A stretch of DNA of 64,000 bases from Triatoma infestans. Lineage: Eukaryota; Arthropoda; Insecta; Hemiptera; Reduviidae. The DNA lies in NCBI GenBank assembly GCA_011037195.1, contig JAAEAF010002323.1, forward strand, positions 62,001 to 126,000, in the 5' to 3' direction. Of this stretch, positions 23,649-35,679 are shown one piece after another. Under the pieces are notes generated by a model that was not told where the DNA came from, did no database searches, and worked only from the letters and a program-made list of their open reading frames with translations. The translations under genes and the position numbers were made by a program. Each line of letters begins with the position of its first letter. Position 1 is the first letter of the stretch.

Positions 23649-24401
23649 TTACGTACGTTTGGGTATAAAGCTCTCTCCGTCTCCCTAAACTGGTCACGTG
23701 GTATATTGACCCTCATATCCCAACCTACTCCAGAACCCTCTTCCGCTAGTAGTAGCACTCCCTTCTGGTGATTGCCCAGCTCTCTGATAGTGTCCCCCTG
23801 GGGCCCCGTCCTCTCTCATTAACCGCCAGTCTCAGCTTTACTGTTCGCTTACCACACCAGCTTCCCTGAGTTAAAGCAGCAGTCGTCTCCTTTAACATCC
23901 TTTTCTACTACCTTTGGGAGTTGTTTCTTTGGCTACCAGTCATAGCTACCAAACCGTTCTCTTACCAAGTTTTCTTTGGAATAAGTGCTTTTATAGTGAA
24001 GATAAAATTTACCTATTTTTTTTAGACATTACCTGTATTTAACCATTCCAAAAATTATTATACTTTTCTTGGGTAAATATAATATTTTTTTTTTTATGGG
24101 TATTATACGTTTATTAATATATCCCAAAGCCCAATAAAGTACCATTTCCAATCCTATTGTTTTCGGTTCTGCCATTGACTTTCCGTTAAATTTCATTGAT
24201 TTTCCCAGAAATAACTCCAACGGTTTTCTTCAAACGTATTTAAGTTAAACATATTATGAACTACAACATTTATTTGTTATATTTCTTAAGGGAAATTCAT
24301 TTAAGACGGCTTTTATGTGAGGGGTATGTTCTCCTCTGAAATGCTAATTTAGTTTATTATTCGATTCTTTATCTGAATAATATTAAATAGAATTAAATAT
24401 G

Positions 24402-25226
24402 GTATTTAAATCGTCAGGCCTTAAAATTACAATGAGATGTTTGTACGGCAATGGACAGAAGCTTTTAAAAAAAAAAAAAAAAAAAATTTCTTTCTTGCTC
24501 AACGTTTCGGGTACCATTGGTGCCCTTCTTCAGGAGCTCTGTTAAAATTTATTGGAGGAAATACTTATTGTACAATTATAGTAGTTATGAAAAGTTCATA
24601 GATTTATAACAAAAAAAAAAAAAAGAAAGAAAAATTTAAATTAAAGAAATATTTCCAGAAAAAATTATAAACGAGAAGTGACAGTTAATTAAATAAAATG
24701 ATATTAACAATAAGATAAAATAAGACAGATAAAGATACCTTTAGGGTAAGAGAGGAGTGAACGATGAGAACGTTGAGACTGAAGTGAAGAGAGAGTATTT
24801 TTTTAAAAATTTAAAAAACTGTTAAACGATGGGAAGGATAAGAAAAATGTTTGTAGTGAGGTGCGGCAATTTCAAATTTGGAAGAACAAATTACTGGTGA
24901 GTATCTTTTTTTAGGGTTAGAAAAATATTGTTGTAAGTTGAAGTTATGATTTCTTTGTCTTTTTTAAAAATTGATAGAATTCGGATGAAGGTGAATTTGT
25001 AAGGATTCGGATAGAAGATGTTTTGAATGGTTGGGGTATGTGGTTATTGAAATCGATGGTATGATTGAAAGTCAGAACATGAATGGAGTGCTGTCAATTT
25101 TTTTGTTAATAATGTCTAGTTCGTGTTGTCAGAGTCTTTTTACGTAAAAAGACAAACGTAGACCAACAAAGCAATTTTTTTTTTCCTTTAAAAACTCCTC
25201 TGGCCATTGCCGTACAAACATCTCAT
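24402..25226. mobile_element. Penelope-like element with inverted ends and a hammerhead motif (P3)
   Basis: Bounded by perfect 14-bp direct repeats TAGAATTAAATATG (24388-24401 and 25227-25240). The inverted arms begin ATGAGATGTTTGTACGGCAA (from 24432) and end in its reverse complement (to 25226). As in P2, P4 and R, only one end has an extra tail, here 24402-24431 (30 nt). The 0.8-kb interior is AT-rich and non-coding. A hammerhead core lies just inside the left arm on the minus strand, followed by an A/T run. Confidence 0.75.
24497..24536 (-). ncRNA. Type-I hammerhead-like motif (P3)
   Basis: The minus strand reads GCTC (stem I), CTGAAGA, an extra A, stem II GGGCACC-AAT-GGTACCC with one C-A mismatch, GAAA, ACGT, T, then GAGC (stem I). 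All invariant core bases are present. The cleavage triplet is GUU rather than GUC, an allowed NUH triplet but usually slower. Confidence 0.7.
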
Positions 25227-25240
25227 TAGAATTAAATATG

Positions 25241-25969
25241 TTTTCCAAAATTCTACGCTGCATGTGGTGTGTTAATATGAAATGCTTGATTGCTGCTGCA
25301 CGCTCCACTGTTTTAAGAAGAGTATTATTCAGGAGTTATTTTACGTAATCTTGTCTTTTAAAAAGATAGTGCTGGAACAAAGACGAATAGGACAGGATTA
25401 GAAAGGATGATGTAGCAGACCAATTAGGGACAAGGGCTTAGTATACCTCTGACTATGACATCCTAATCTAATCTATGTCGGAAGGTTCTGGCGCTGAATA
25501 AGTGAATATGAATAATTCCTTCTATTTCCATTCGACACAAATTAGTAGACTATTATTATTACTTTCTGTTTGCTTTCGGTAAGAGGAAATGTTATGATCA
25601 TGTCAAATTTTAGAAATTGAGTTACAAACGGAAGTTGAGTTACGGAAATACATGTTTTGAGATCGCCCTCAATAGGAAAAAAATGTTCTTAGTGAATAGT
25701 CTGTGTGAGTAGTTTAAACAAAATAACTGAAATAAGAAAAAATCGTAGGACCATAAAAAAAATTGGTATTCCCCGTTTAGGTACTACAATCTCAGCTGAT
25801 AAAAAAGTTGTGGGCATAATCGATCAACCGAAAGTGCTTCTATACAGAGTAGTGTTTTCTAGGTTTTCACAAATTTCTAGGTAATACTCTAATGATTTTC
25901 TTTTAACTTCGTATTCTAACTGCACAGATATAAACGTATCACTTCTATTTAAAAACATTTTTCAAAAAA
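25241..25969. other. AT-rich spacer
   Basis: Nothing recognisable. Confidence 0.5.
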
Positions 25970-26965
25970 AAAATCTCAAGGTCAAACACTCACACAACTT
26001 TCTCTTACTCCAGTTCTCAAAATTATAATTGACAAATGTTTATATTTAGTGTACCAAATTTAATGAAATTCGTCGAAAACTGGAAAAAAAACTGTTCATT
26101 AAAAGCCCACTTCCAGTTTACTAATTTTCTTAAAACTTGAAATTTTGGCCATCCATTTATTTCTAATTAATTTTGTTCGGATGATAGAATTGTATAATCA
26201 ACTATGATAGCATTTCAAAGGAAAACATAACCCCATCCCTTCCCTAAAAGTGCCTTTAAAGGAATGTTTCTAGAGAAATGTTTTAAGTAAAAGTTGTAGA
26301 TCTTTGCATGTTTAGTTTAGATATGAAGCTTCAAGAAAACCATCAGAACCATTTTTGAGAAAATCGCGAAAAAGTGAAAAAAACCATTTAGTATAGTGGT
26401 AAAGTAAACGCACTTCCGGTTATGCGATTTATTTCAAACTTGGAATTTCCGCAATATATTTAATTCTTGATTAACATTATTTAGATGAGCGAATTGTCTA
26501 ATTAACTGAAATAGTACTTTAGATGAAAACCTAACCTCACCCTTACCCCAAAAGTGCCCTTAAATGAATTTTCCTAGAGAAATGTTTCAAATAAAAGTTG
26601 TAGCTGTTTGTATGTCTAGTTGATGTATCAAAGTTTAAAAAAAATCGTCGGAGCCATTTCTGAGAAAATTGCAAAAAAGTAAAAAAAAAGCTAGTAAAGT
26701 GGTACTTCCTGTTGTGGAATTTTGACAGATAACGTACTGTCAGATCCCATGGTGATACGTAAACGGAATATCAAGTTTGAACTTTCTACGATTTTTTCCG
26801 TTTTTAAGCTATGCTGTTCACATACGAGTACATACACAAACAGACCATTTGCTAAAAACCACTTTTTTGGACTCAGGGGACTTCAAAAAGGATATTTCCG
26901 GTGAAAACTCGATATCGAAAATTTGACACGATTACAATACTTCCTCTTACTAGGAGTAAGTGAAA
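25970..26965 (+). repeat. Repeat S, most complete uninterrupted copy
   Basis: An unclassified repeat of about 1 kb. It begins next to an A run with CACTCACACAACTTTCTCTT and ends near TTCCTCTTACTAGGAGTAAG, so its ends contain a short inverted pair (CTTTCTCTTACTCC and GGAGTAAGTGAAAG). Inside, two units of about 303 bp (26107-26410 and 26411-26705) repeat in tandem; each starts CACTTCC and contains CCCTAAAAGTGCC-like and GAGAAATGTTT phrases. No coding potential is seen. Other copies lie at 46.4, 55.7-57.9 and 23.1 kb. Confidence 0.65.
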
Positions 26966-28060
26966 GTAAAAAGATACTGATTTTGGAAAGGTGTGAAAAA
27001 TTTGTGTTGTTAAATTTTTAAACGTATTATACAGATGGTTCAGTCGTTTTTGGTGCACTCTACTAGGCCACAATATAATCATTTCTCAAGTTGACAAGAT
27101 TAGCAGGAAGGTACTTATCCCCTCCCCCCCTACGTTTAAAGAAAATTTGCAATTTTATGTATGAACAAAAATTGGGAGGTCTGGGGTAAAGGGACCCATA
27201 GAAACATAGTTCCTTTATCCCCAGAACATTTCAAATGAACGGCCATACCTTCCTGCTTAATATGTGACCAAGTTTTATTTCAATAGATCAACTATAAGTG
27301 GCAGCACATTTTTTTCTTTGATCAGCTGTTTTTTTTTTTTGGTGAGAATATAATCTGAGTGGCTGTGATACTGTTTGTTACTGCACTATTTCAGTATGTT
27401 TACAAATAATGTTGATGATAATATTGCGAGTGAAGAAGACTATATGAAACGGAAACTGAAAGGTAGACCTTCAGAACACAGAATTTAATTACTGTTGTTC
27501 ACAAAATTATTTAAAAATATAGTTTTGCATAAAAAGGGCCTATAAACGGTAATAGTTACATTTGCATTTTTTTTTGAAAAATCTAACATGATTTTACTCA
27601 TAAAAATTTTGTTAAAGGTACTACAAACTCATCCAAAACTATGGTATTAAAAGTGACTATGGTTGTAGGGAAAATAACAGAGACTCAATAAAAAGTAACA
27701 TTCAATGTACGTTTTCTCAAAATCAAGTTTATGCCTATGGACCCCTTTTCCTCAGACTTCCTCAATTGTAGTATAACAGGAGTAAGAGATAGTCGTGTGA
27801 GTGTTTCACACCAGATTTTTTTTTTTTTAATAAATTTAAAAAGTAATTTTAAAATTATATCTGGGGACCTTGCAGACATTATGATATGACTATAAGCCAC
27901 ACTGCAATTTGGTCCGTAGCTGATCATTCTCCTTTTTGAATACTTTTCAAATTTCCAGTTATGCGTCGAAATATTGTTTTGATAAATAGTTTAGTAACAC
28001 TCAAAAAAAGTGTGTTCCCAACCCAGCTGACCATACCCCTTGACCTAGTTTAAGAGTTTA
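26966..28060. other. Spacer with an isolated repeat-S terminus
   Basis: 27773-27826 carries, on the minus strand, only the S terminus (TGGTGTGAAACACTCACACG) beside a T run. No gene is supported. Confidence 0.45.
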
Positions 28061-28063
28061 GTT

Positions 28064-28253
28064 TTAAATACAATTAAAAACACCAGTCAGTGTGTAAATT
28101 GAATTTGCTCTGTGCAAGTCTGTGTCATCACACTGTCTGAAAAACGCATCCTGAAGATGGGCGAACGTCCGAAACCGGTCGATGACCATAAAATGAAGCA
28201 GGCTACCACAGAAAATGTCTCTGATGCTTTCCAGCTCTGCGAAACCAACCACC
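28064..28253 (+). mobile_element. Family R retrozyme-like element, 5'-truncated (R3)
   Basis: From the TTGCTCTGTGCAAGTCTGTG block through the hammerhead to the full family tail GCTTTCCAGCTCTGCG and ACCAACCACCACAAC. The opposite arm is missing. No clear target duplication was found, so the left boundary is approximate. Confidence 0.7.
28147..28184 (+). ncRNA. Type-I hammerhead ribozyme motif (R3)
   Basis: CATC, CTGAAGA (28151-28157), extra T, stem II GGGCG-AA-CGTCC (five pairs including one G-U), GAAA (28171-28174), ACCGGT palindromic stem III, expected cleavage after C28180, then GATG pairing with CATC. All invariant core bases are present. Confidence 0.75.
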
Positions 28254-29479
28254 ACAACTAAATTTTAATATAATATATAATTTAGATATAATGAAATCAT
28301 AATTCATAGGATATGTCATAAACAGGTAACAATAGGTAACTGCAGGGGAACTTCTTTTCATAGCCCATGTGTTGATTCATAAAGTAAATAACAGTAATAA
28401 ATAATGGAGAAAGTATGATAAGAATCTTCCAAGGAAATAACAGAAAGTGAAAAAGGAAAGAATGATAAAATATTACCCTTCTTCTTTTTTTTTTTTTTTT
28501 TTTACTTTCTTTGCTTCATTTAAGATTCATAAACATAAAATTCCATGGTGGTAAAGAGTGTATATGAATCAAGAAAGTGCTTTACCCAGGGAATGACTAA
28601 AAGCTTGGCCCATGATGATGTTGATGGGGTATGAGTGTAAAGTATGTCGTCTCGGGCTGCCGCTCCCGTCCATATTCGCTGCTGTATTACCTCTTCTTCA
28701 ATGTTGCCCTATAATGCTCGCCCTATAATGTCATACAGATAGTAGTATAATAACTGGATGCCCTGCTGAAATATAACCTACTTCCTGTGGCTCTTATTTC
28801 TTAACATAGTCTTCTATCATTGAAAACAAAAGTTACTTTTATATCCTCTTTTCATTTTTACCATATATTTATTGGATTGTGTTCTATTACAATCATTTAA
28901 TTTATGGATGTATTACTGATAATGGTGAATATATTTATGCCTTAAAATATTACCCTATGCTAGTCAATATTGGTTATGATTTCCGTTTAATAAATCATTT
29001 CTACTGTTATAGAATTCTTTTCATAATATTATATATTTATGATACATATTTTACAGTAGTGAGGACTTGCCCTATATATGAGATACTAGAAATTACTAAC
29101 TTACACTTTTCTATTAACAAGTTTTAAAAGGCATTTAATATTTTGTTTATTATTATTTATTTATTTTGTTTTAAGATTATTCCCCATACAAATGGAATTG
29201 AGTTTTACATAAAATTACATTATATATCAATATATTCAAAATAAACAATATTTTCTGTTTCTTTTCCAAAACAAAATTCTAGAATAAATAAGAAAAATTC
29301 AGCAAAAATGTAAGTAAAAAAAGAAAAAAAAAAGCATTTACAAATTTTTCAAATTAAAAAAAAATTTAAATTCATGAAAGAAAAATTACATTTCATGGCA
29401 AACGTGTTCAAAAAAAAAATTCAGTTTTATACTCAGAAGCCGGCAAAACTCTTATTAAGAGACATTTGCCTAAATTCAG
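28254..29479. other. AT-rich spacer
   Basis: A T run at 28487-28503 may be a retroelement tail. Nothing else is recognisable; the 82-codon frame at 28879-29127 has no known domain. Confidence 0.45.
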
Positions 29480-29860
29480 TTGGGATCTACTGAGCTATAG
29501 CCGAAGGGATATAAGGTAGGTAGTAGGTAGTAAAGTAGGTCTACTAACCGGGTATTGTAGGCTGAATAGGCCTGAATACGCCAATTACAATTTGCAGTTA
29601 GCGCGGTAAGCCGATTCTGCAAGGCAGAAAAACAGACCCCGATGCACATCCTTTGCGAGTGCGCCGGCCTGGCATTGAACAAGGTTTCTTCAATTGGGGA
29701 CAGGCAATCCCGAAACTATAAGCTTCATGACGGAGCCGCTCTCAGCTTTGCTAGGCCTGATTAGGAAGGCGAAGCTGGGGGATGTGCTATAATTTTAGGG
29801 GATCCACAATAGACCTCGTTTTATAGGTCGCAGTGGAATGAGGCCTGCCCCCCCCCCCTT
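29480..29860 (+). pseudogene. R1/Jockey-like LINE 3'-end relic
   Basis: Plus-strand frames give LLTGYCRLNR, then after a frameshift AEKQTPMHILCECAGLAL and LLGLIRKAKLGDVL. This is the terminal segment of R1/Jockey-type ORF2 proteins, with the C-x2-C-H-C zinc-knuckle-like region (ETPLH-LCEC) before the stop. The first cysteine pair is lost. After the stop, the 3' end (29800-29845: CACAATAGACC, TAGGTCGCAGTGGAATGAG) closely resembles the 3' tail of SINE-2, suggesting that this LINE group mobilised that SINE. Confidence 0.65.
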
Positions 29861-29974
29861 TTATTCTATTCTATTCATTATTCACCGAATTATAATAATA
29901 ATAATAAAATATCACTAAAAATAATAATAATCGTTTTAAAACCGACTTCGTTATATTGAAATGTACCTAAATAC

Positions 29975-30095
29975 AGTCCAGTAATGCAGACTACACTCTG
30001 TTCATCACCGGACAGAGAATTGTAGAGGCTCCAAGAGAGAAAAAAATCTACGAGCAGCACAGCTGGACTCGAACCCGTGTCCTCTGCGTCGGAGA
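29975..30095 (-). mobile_element. SINE-2, partial copy c
   Basis: Matches the SINE-2 body and B box (minus strand GGGTTCGAGTCCAGC) but lacks the A-box end. No poly(A) or target duplication visible. Confidence 0.6.
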
Positions 30096-32118
30096 GGAAT
30101 TACTTTTGGTTTCATTTTTATTGGTATTTTAAATTTCAAAATATTATATCCACGATTAACATCAACCATATTTTAACCATACATAAATTAATACATTTTG
30201 TGAAAGGAATTATTTTTACATAACCAAACAATCTGGAAGGAAGTTTGTAAAACATTATGTATTATTTGGGTAACTTTTCATACATCTTGAAAAAAAAGTA
30301 GTGTAATTTAGTCAAAATATTCTTTTTAATAGTCTCTTAGAATTAAAAAAAATTTTTATTTAAATTACAAACATTAATTATATCCTAAAAAATTAGACTA
30401 AATAAATAAATAATGTTCAAAATAGGCTAACTTTTTATTTTATTTAGGAACAGTGATGCTTCTCAATACGAAAGGCCGTGCAAGGTCGCTGTAGATCGCT
30501 TTACAGGTTCACCTTCCTTGTTACAGATAGACGTAAGTTACACCCAGGTAATTTTTCCAATCCAATACTTCTATATTGTGAAGTAAATGAATAAGGCTCA
30601 TCTGGATTGTTCCACTTTTCGAACCACTCGTCGTCTATTGATTTGATGATTTTTTTTTATGGTAAATGTAATCTTGACATATTTTTGCATAGTATGGAGG
30701 GGATGTAAGAATTCAATACCATTCTTTCGAAAATATTTAAGAAGAAAAACTTTTTGCAATTCTTGATTGCTGCGCGTTAATCAAGATAAACATATAACAT
30801 TTTATCAGATTCATCAACATGATCTATAAATTTTGTTAGGTAAATAAGGGGTTCGAACAAAATATCTGAATCCTGTGTATAAACTGTGGTAGTGTACCAT
30901 GAGTTAATGAAATCCAGAATGGCGTAAGTAAAAAACAAAATATTGAAGAACAAAATATATTCTTTATTATCATCCATCATGTTGAATGAATTTCAGAAAC
31001 CCTCCTAACCATGGTGTAACTGGCAGGAATATGGAAGCACCTTTCAGTGGTCAGAGACAATCTTCACACTGACATGTACCTGTATAGCCCATTAGGTACT
31101 GGTTTGAGAAGAGGCGAATCGGAGGACCATTAAATGTTGAAGGTATAACTGGGTAGATGGTATGGCCTTGTTTAATATACAAGATGATAATTATAGAATG
31201 AGGATAGACTGCCAGTTGAAGATTAGATGTTTACTTCAGAAAAGGGTTCACTCAAAACAAGGGCTGAACTGTTGATGTATTCCCTTGTAGCCTACTTGAT
31301 TTCACTCACTTATGAAGAGACAATAATAATAATAATAATAATATGGAAACAGGAGAGGATTGAGGAAGAAGTTACCACCTAGTGCTTCGCACTCACAAAG
31401 GATTCGTAGGTTACAGCTGAATTGAGTGCACATCTTTTCTATTCAATATAAAGTCAAGAACTGAAGAAATTCTCAGTAGTGAGGCGAATAAAATTGTAGT
31501 AAGGTTAAAATAGTATGTTGGCAGACCAGTTTAGCATAAGCAATGTTATAGGGAACTTAGAACATAAGCCTTCACAGTACTTCAGGCAACTTCAAGGTAA
31601 AGTAAAACGGTGAATCACAGGAAATGCAAGCAGTGTTGCCTTGGTGAAGTGCACAAAATTCCCATTGACAGTAGGGCGCTAACTGGAATTTAACTCTCTA
31701 TTAGTACCCAAACAAAAGAAGGTACAAATTAAAATGCAAATAATCAGTTTATTGTCTCACCCGAAATTGGTGGACCCTCTCTTTTTATGTAAAATTGTGG
31801 CTGTAAGCTCAGTTACGTTATTCGCTGCCTAAAATTCACTATTGAAACAAGAAAAATATAACAAATTCTGGAACCATTGTGGTACACAACACTACCGTGA
31901 AAATAAATTGAAGTATCCAATGTATTTTGGGGTTATAATATAATAAGTAATCAATTAATTGAAGGGTTGGGTTTCGGAGGATGTTTGGGTCCTGATACTT
32001 AAAAAACAACTTTTATTGGAAACTTGAGAAATGTATATTATCTTAATCAGAATTAGAAGAACTCAATAGTAGACGTAATCTTTTCCTAGCAGCCAATATT
32101 ACATCACTTCCGGTAACA
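30096..32118. other. Spacer, no supported gene
   Basis: An (AAT)n run lies at 31322-31342. The stretch 30990-31700 has higher complexity than its surroundings but shows no recognisable protein similarity in any frame. Confidence 0.4.
31322..31342. repeat. (AAT)n microsatellite
   Basis: Seven AAT units. Confidence 0.9.
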
Positions 32119-32122
32119 GAGT

Positions 32123-32639
32123 TGTGATGGATGCAAGAAACTTGAAATAATATTAAATTATAAATAAATCAAAATTAAGAAAAAGATTGACATTCCCTTG
32201 CAAAAGGACAAGACCAGGTATACAAGTCCAGTTACTCGTTCAAGAACAATTACGGCATTGTACTACCCCCTTCTCCTAACAGGGGAGGAACAGAAGAACA
32301 AAGAGAAACATTCTTTCCAACAGACAGACGAGTGGTAGAAATCAAGGTGGAAACATCGAAACACTACTTCAGGAATCGCCCTCTTCAAATCAGTGCCAGT
32401 TATAAGTTAAAACATAAGAGTTTAGCATTTAATCTAGATTAATTAATTGATTTATACTTAATCGCTGTGATATTATAAAGCTATTTAAATTCAGTTAGAA
32501 AATATATTTATTTCATAATCAGTGGTGCATTCTTGATTATATTCTTAATACTTCTATCTCCAACATACTTAAAAGCCCTTTTCGCTAATACGCTCACGCC
32601 ACAAGCTACCTATACACAACATCACGCCATAACATTACA
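32123..32639 (+). mobile_element. Solo LTR, family D (D2)
   Basis: Starts TGTGATGGATGCAAG and ends AACATTACA, flanked by a perfect 4-bp duplication GAGT (32119-32122 and 32640-32643). Longer than D1 because of extra sequence in the first and last thirds. The 80-codon frame over its end is not a gene. Confidence 0.85.
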
Positions 32640-32643
32640 GAGT

Positions 32644-33379
32644 CATCAAACAACCAATTCGATTTCTTCACTTCCGCAGATTTTTTTAATTTTATTTCTA
32701 TTTATATTTTTTGTATTAGCCCTGCAAGATATTATTTCATCTTTTCTAAAATTAAATAACCAAAAAAGATGGTAAGAACTTTAAAATTTCATTAGTTTAT
32801 ATCAGTTCTCCTTAAAATGTCTTTTATTATAATTGTGGTATAATATTTCAGACAAATTAAAATTTTTTTTGATAATACTTTTAATTAAATCTTTTTTTTT
32901 TTAATTGAATAAACCTTCTTTTCAATCGAATCAATTCATTTTACAGTAAAAATTAACTTCCTTTGTTCTTCTATAGTTTAAAACATTTTTTTCGCTAAAC
33001 TCTTGGAAAGTGGTTTAATTCAATTAATTAAAATAAATCACCTGTGACATATTCACAATACTTTCTCTCTTCGTTGAAAGTCATACGTCGTGGTATTATC
33101 GATGTGTTTAGGATTCCAAATTTAAGGTAAATAGTTGTTTTAGAGAAAATTCCAAAAAGTATAAATTAATTAGAGCAATTTATTTACGCTCAATTTAAGA
33201 AATATAATGGAAGACTTTTTTAACCATCCATAGTTTTTGCAATCAGTGCAAAAACATTAACTTAATAGAGGGACGCAATTTTTTAACTCAGTTAAATTAA
33301 ATAATAAATAAATTGTGGAGCGGAAGAAACAAAGGGGAAAAATTGAAATAATTTTGGAAAAATATTTTAGTGAATTTTA
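32644..33379. other. AT-rich spacer
   Basis: Nothing recognisable. Confidence 0.5.
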
Positions 33380-33419
33380 ACTTAAAATAAAGTGTATATG
33401 CGTGAAATGAAATGAACTT

Positions 33420-33778
33420 TTAGGGACTATCCCAGGTAAAGGACACCGTTACAAGAAAGGTCGGAGAACTCAGCCACTATTTGTCTTTTACTCCTTCTAG
33501 CAATCATATATAAAGGGCAGGATTTTAACTACCAAGAAGAGCGTTCTTTCTCGAGTTGTCTTATAGCATTTTAACCAGCAACATTTATCTCAGAAGTCGC
33601 TCTCTTAACTCAATTATAAGTGTTAACATTTGAGTTTCAATCAATCTAGCTAAATAATTGACGTTATAAGCTTATTATTGTGATATTGAAAAGTATTTAA
33701 ATTTCTTTAGAGATAATATATTTATTTTAATCTAGTGGTGACTTTTACTTATTTCTCAATACTTTTCTCTTCTTCAAA

Positions 33779-33815
<37 letters not shown>

Positions 33816-33885
33816 CCCCATTCATACATCGTTCGAGCTACACACACACTACAAACAAACACACACATCTCACCAACAATTCATT
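33420..33885 (+). mobile_element. Diverged family-D LTR (D3), boundaries uncertain
   Basis: Shares with D1/D2 the order CCCAGGTA, AACTCAATTATAAGTGTTAAC, GTGATATTGAAAAGTATTTAA, TATATTTATTTTAATC and an ACACAC-rich end. It has a TATA-like CATATATAAAGGG near 33507. Neither end nor a target duplication could be fixed. Confidence 0.5.
33783..33813. repeat. (AC)n microsatellite
   Basis: Pure AC run inside the end of D3. Confidence 0.95.
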
Positions 33886-34941
33886 AAAAAAATAAAATCG
33901 ATCTGAATAAAATTCCTTCCAAAGGGCTTGTGTCTTTAATGTAAAATCGATCTGATTGATATCTTTTATTCTGGTTAAAAAATTTCCATTCTGGAAATAT
34001 GCCACGCTTGAGCATTGTGACTATCACATTTTTGTCTTAATGGAAGAAAGTGTGTGTGTGAAAATGCTGGGCATGAAATGTTGCTTGTGGTGGAAATGGA
34101 CAGGTCGAAAGACCTGCGGTGGGGTACGGTGAGGTTATCGGCTAATATGTAAAAACATTTTCATGTTGATTGGGTGTGTGTGTGTGTGTGTGTCTGTGTC
34201 TATGTGAGTGTATATGTAAAGACAAAAAATGCTAGCCTGAGGGTTTTAACAAATAGTGTCGAGCAGTTGGGTTGTTTCGCACGAGTCTACTAGTTGAAAT
34301 CTAGAGTGAAGGCTCGCTCATTCCTATAAAAAGAATTAAAAATTAAACTAAATAAAAAAAGAAAGAAATTAACAGAACGCAAACCATAATAATTATCCAT
34401 TTTGTTATTAATTCAAAATAGTTAAAATTCTAATAACGGTAGTTGAGATTTTTTTCACTGGAGATTTCATTTAAATCATTATTGTAACTTAAAATAATTT
34501 TAGGGAGCGACAGGTCACTTGGTAATATCCTTCGTGACTGGACAACTGTTTTTCACTCTGTCGGTTTATCTAATCTTTATTGTATTTTGGGATGAGCCGA
34601 TGCGCTCTACTCTAATTTAAAAGGTGTTTGCTTCTGGTGGATATAGTCTGACAGCATTGAAATCTCACTAGTTACTTGTACGTCAAAACTAAATTGGTAC
34701 TATAATGTTTTAGGTTATTTTAAGAATCCACCTTCAAGTCTAGGAATCTGACAAAATGGGTAAGTACTTCGGAGAATGAGAAGGTGGACAGGTTGGCAAA
34801 TTAGTGCCTCTCTCTCCCGTTCTAGGTGTATCTTTGGGCACACGTCTGTCAAGCTTCTAGGCATGAACCGCAATAGAGTATTCATTCCTATGGGTGAGGT
34901 AGGTGGTTGGTGGCAATCTAAGTGACCCATCGGGATTCAGG
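33886..34941. other. Spacer, no supported gene
   Basis: A short GT run lies near 34171-34192. Nothing else is recognisable. Confidence 0.5.
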
Positions 34942-34945
34942 ACAG

Positions 34946-35675
34946 TGTAGTGGAATCGTTTATTGTGATTCCTGAGGTATGTAGTAGATGTCTTGAAGAG
35001 GGCGGAAGTTAGTTTAGAGATTTTTGTAAGTTAGTGCTCGAATTATTAACACGGAATTTATAAAAATAGACTGTATTTCTACAATAAATTAAACGTAAAA
35101 AATGGTAACTATTAACAAGAAATACTTAGAAATAAATAGAAGATAAATAACTAATAATTTAGAATGATTAAGATAAATGAACTAAGATGCACAACTATAG
35201 GTAATAAGTATAAATAAAAACTGTATAGGGACGCGTAAACTGCTGCTCGTACTGAAGTGTAATCGTATATTCATATAATAATCTAATGATCCCCTCTTCC
35301 AATCTGGCGAAGTTTATATATTAGCGTTGGCCACACTCACACCAAGACATCTGAGTGTTGCCCACACTCACACCAAGACATCTGTCCTAGTGTGCAATCT
35401 TGAGCGACCTTGGTTAGTTTGGTGACCACCGATTTAGGTCAGTGGCCAGCCTTAGCGGTGCTTGCTTTGATGACAGCAGCTGGCTACCGATTTAGGTCAG
35501 TGGCCAGCCTTAGCGGTGCTTGCTTTGATGTAGGGGTATTTACCCTTGGTTTGTTTGTTTGCCCGCGGCCTTGTCTTGAAGTCAGGCAGCTGGCTAGGCC
35601 ACTAGTTGTAAATTATTCTTTCTTTGTTATTATTGTGAAGGTTTGACATTGCTATGACTTTGCCATGTCATTACA
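34946..35675 (-). mobile_element. Solo LTR, family A (A3)
   Basis: Reverse-oriented A-family LTR (TGTAGTGGAATCG to TGTCATTACA on the plus strand) with a perfect 4-bp duplication ACAG (34942-34945 and 35676-35679). It contains a private 58-bp tandem duplication (units at 35428 and 35486) and a 31-bp one near 35331-35384, which make it longer than A1 and A5. The 78-codon frame at 35410 is an artefact of these. Confidence 0.9.
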
Positions 35676-35679
35676 ACAG

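Larger units (their letters stand above)
22801..24387. other. Spacer with a partial copy of repeat S (23060-23290) and a GT run
   Basis: 23060-23290 shares ordered phrases with the 3' part of repeat S, such as TTGCCCGAAA, ATGCGGTG and ATACCAAGTTTG. A (GT)n run lies at 23619-23646. No gene is seen; the open frames at 23498-23771 on both strands cross the GT run. Confidence 0.5.

Noticed and set aside
35410..35646. 78-codon frame
   Set aside because: Lies within LTR A3 and its private tandem duplications.
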